This document shows positions 63,117 through 64,000 of a stretch of 64,000 nt of DNA, piece after piece. Source of the DNA: JAHBXL01 sp038247555 (lineage in GTDB: Bacteria > Planctomycetota > Phycisphaerae > Phycisphaerales > UBA1924); NCBI GenBank assembly GCA_038247555.1, contig JBBRUT010000004.1, positions 1 through 64,000 of the forward strand. Reading direction: 5' to 3'. The notes under the pieces were generated by a model that worked only from the letters and a program-made list of their open reading frames with translations, had not been told where the DNA came from and did no database searches. Positions within the stretch are counted from its first letter, which is position 1. Every line of letters starts with the position of its first letter. The position numbers and the translations under genes were made by a program.

Positions 63117-63454
63117 GGGGCTGCCGCCTCCCGGCACCCCCCGCTCGGAACACACTGAACGTGTTGCCAAGTGTGGCTTCCTTCGCCCCATCCGGGGCGA
63201 GACAGGATCTGCGATCCCTTCTACGGGTTGCGCTCGCCCGCCATTCGGCGGGTTTCGCTTCACCCGTAGCTACATCCCGCGGCCCCGTTCGGGGCCAAAG
63301 GCGAGCAGCGCGAGATCGGCCGAGCATGGGGAACGTTTTGTGGCCGTGTTCGCCCGGATGGGGCGAAGGAAGTCATTGCGAGAACCTGATGCGATCGGCT
63401 AACCCGGGGCTTCGGTCGCGGAGCCGACCTCAGCCCCGGCGTCGGGATCGCATC
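63117..63454. repeat. Field of nested palindromes including a 196-bp inverted-repeat element
   Basis: A 20-bp perfect inverted repeat (CTTCCTTCGCCCCATCCGGG at 63177-63196; its complement at 63353-63372) bounds a 196-bp element, and each arm also folds on itself (TCGCCCC/GGGGCGA 63183-63200; TTCGCCC/GGGCGAA 63349-63367). Inside are CTACGGGT/ACCCGTAG (63221-63228, 63262-63269) enclosing CCCGCC/GGCGGG (63237-63252), and GGCCCC/GGGGCC (63281-63296). Outside are hairpins at 63117-63140 and 63388-63454, the last with GATGCGATC/GATCGCATC and CCGGGGCT/AGCCCCGG. The arrangement is like a REPIN or a miniature inverted-repeat element. No protein is supported here. Confidence 0.75.
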
Positions 63455-63935
63455 AAGACGCAGATCGCGCGAGGTTCAGGCGGAGGAGGTTGGCGAGGAC
63501 TCGCTCTTCGATCTCGGCGCGCTGGGCGGTGAGAGGGTGATCGGCGGGGAGGGGCTGGCCTGCGCCGGTATCGATCCAGACCTCGGCCCAGTCGTCGGGC
63601 CATTCGCCATCGGGGTCGGTGGCGCGGTATGCGCTGAGGACTGCGCGGTCGAGCTTTTCGTGGGCGAGGCGGAGCCAGGTGGGGCGCTCGTTGTAGAGGT
63701 TGGTGAGCGTGCGCTTCTTGAGTTTGGGGTCTTGCGCGGCCGCGGCCATGATGGCGGAGTGGCGGATCAACGGGCGTGCGGCCTCCGGCACATCGGCGAA
63801 GTCATCGGCGGCATCGATGCGCCTGGCGATGGGGTCGAGCCACTCGGGCGGGTTGAGCCAGCGCTCGCGCTGGGTGTCGAGGTCCTTGGCCGCGGCGGCG
63901 ATGGCGAGGTAGGCGGGGCGATGGTACCCTATCCT
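63453..63935 (-). pseudogene. C-terminal remnant of a MmeI-like (type IIL) restriction-methylation enzyme
   Basis: Type IIL enzymes combine DNA cutting, methylation and target recognition in one long chain. Only about 160 C-terminal residues remain here: LAIAAAAKDLDTQRERWLNPP, then KKRTLTNLYNERPTWLRLAHEKLDRAVLSAY, and the final VLANLLRLNLAR, a typical end. Going upstream, the frame hits TGA at 63936-63938 and further stops beyond, and no other frame continues the family sequence. The 5' part is therefore lost or displaced, with the break near 63930. The remnant is not expected to be active. The palindrome at 63388-63454 overlaps its stop. Confidence 0.7.
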
Positions 63936-63957
63936 TCACCGAAAACGAGACTACACG

Positions 63958-64000
63958 ATGCGCGGACAAGTAGGCCAGAAACGCAGACTGATTCAGGTGA
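63958..64000 (+). CDS. Start of a possible transposase gene, cut by the right edge
   Basis: An ATG at 63958 opens a frame reading MRGQVGQKRRLIQV before the window ends. The pattern MRG-x3-Q-x3-L is often seen at the start of IS4/IS5-type transposases, and the preceding 30 bases are less GC-rich than the surroundings. With only 14 codons visible, this is tentative. If true, an insertion sequence begins near 63930 and broke the MmeI-like gene. Confidence 0.25.
   Translation, partial: MRGQVGQKRRLIQV

Noticed and set aside
62635..63327. N-terminal extension of the Pro/Ala-rich protein up to 63327
   Set aside because: It would cross two promoter-like sites and strong palindromes, and the residues are low-complexity translations of repeats. 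Only the ATG at 62970 remains a weak alternative.
62640..63450. tmRNA, RNase P RNA, SRP RNA or 6S RNA
   Set aside because: None of their conserved core sequences are present, despite much secondary structure.

Overview
The window looks like a chromosomal segment of a GC-rich planctomycete, most likely of the class Phycisphaerae. The reasons are the Ala/Pro-rich proteome, predicted membrane proteins with a CxxCGYSL...CPECG zinc ribbon, secreted proteins that end in a single or double calcium-loop tag of the form DIFAFLSAWFAG (the GC-type dockerin-like end typical of this group), and DCNGNGIPDSCE-type loops. Genes are mixed on both strands in short operons. This placement is inferred from protein features; no rRNA is present.

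Layout. 1-11 kb: an arginase-family enzyme (cut by the left edge), a STAS protein, a HEAT-like repeat protein, isoleucyl-tRNA synthetase, a histidine kinase/NtrC-type response regulator pair separated by a long inverted repeat, and a PA0069-type radical SAM protein. 11-19 kb: an internally deleted S41 protease, an AbgT-type transporter, an MFS exporter, two membrane glycosyltransferases and cysteine synthase. 19-26.6 kb: a periplasmic redox group (rhodanese-like lipoprotein, stand-alone DsbD-alpha domain, redoxin), PurQ, a zinc-ribbon membrane protein, a lipid-kinase-like protein, a lipoprotein and ThiS-ThiG. 26.6-33 kb: a 33-residue membrane peptide, a 1925-residue secreted repeat protein and tRNA-Val(CAC). 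33-42 kb: XseA, a GT4 glycosyltransferase and a peptide-type ABC importer operon with only one ATPase. 42-54 kb: a large unknown protein, a small unknown protein, FabI, an M42 aminopeptidase, YgfZ, a tagged secreted protein, an orphan DppC-like permease, an orphan SdhB, and an enoyl-CoA hydratase/acyl-CoA dehydrogenase pair. 54-61.4 kb: CinA, a TlpA-type thioredoxin, pyruvate kinase, a PAC2 protein and a binding protein for an ABC importer.

61.4-64 kb is the accessory-looking end. It holds a Pro/Ala-rich unknown protein, about 820 bp of intergenic DNA with two near-copies of one strong promoter-like sequence, a 13-bp perfect hairpin, a 196-bp element bounded by 20-bp perfect inverted repeats inside a palindrome field, and the C-terminal remnant of a MmeI-type (type IIL) restriction-methylase. 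That remnant is cut at a point where a new, transposase-like reading frame begins.

Most of the window is ordinary housekeeping and transport. The most unusual signals are the 27-position helix that overlaps the stop codon between the kinase and regulator genes, the twin promoters and palindrome field near 63 kb, the truncated S41 protease that keeps its signal peptide, and a possible Ile-rich leader peptide ahead of ileS. No complete new defence system or CRISPR array was found.
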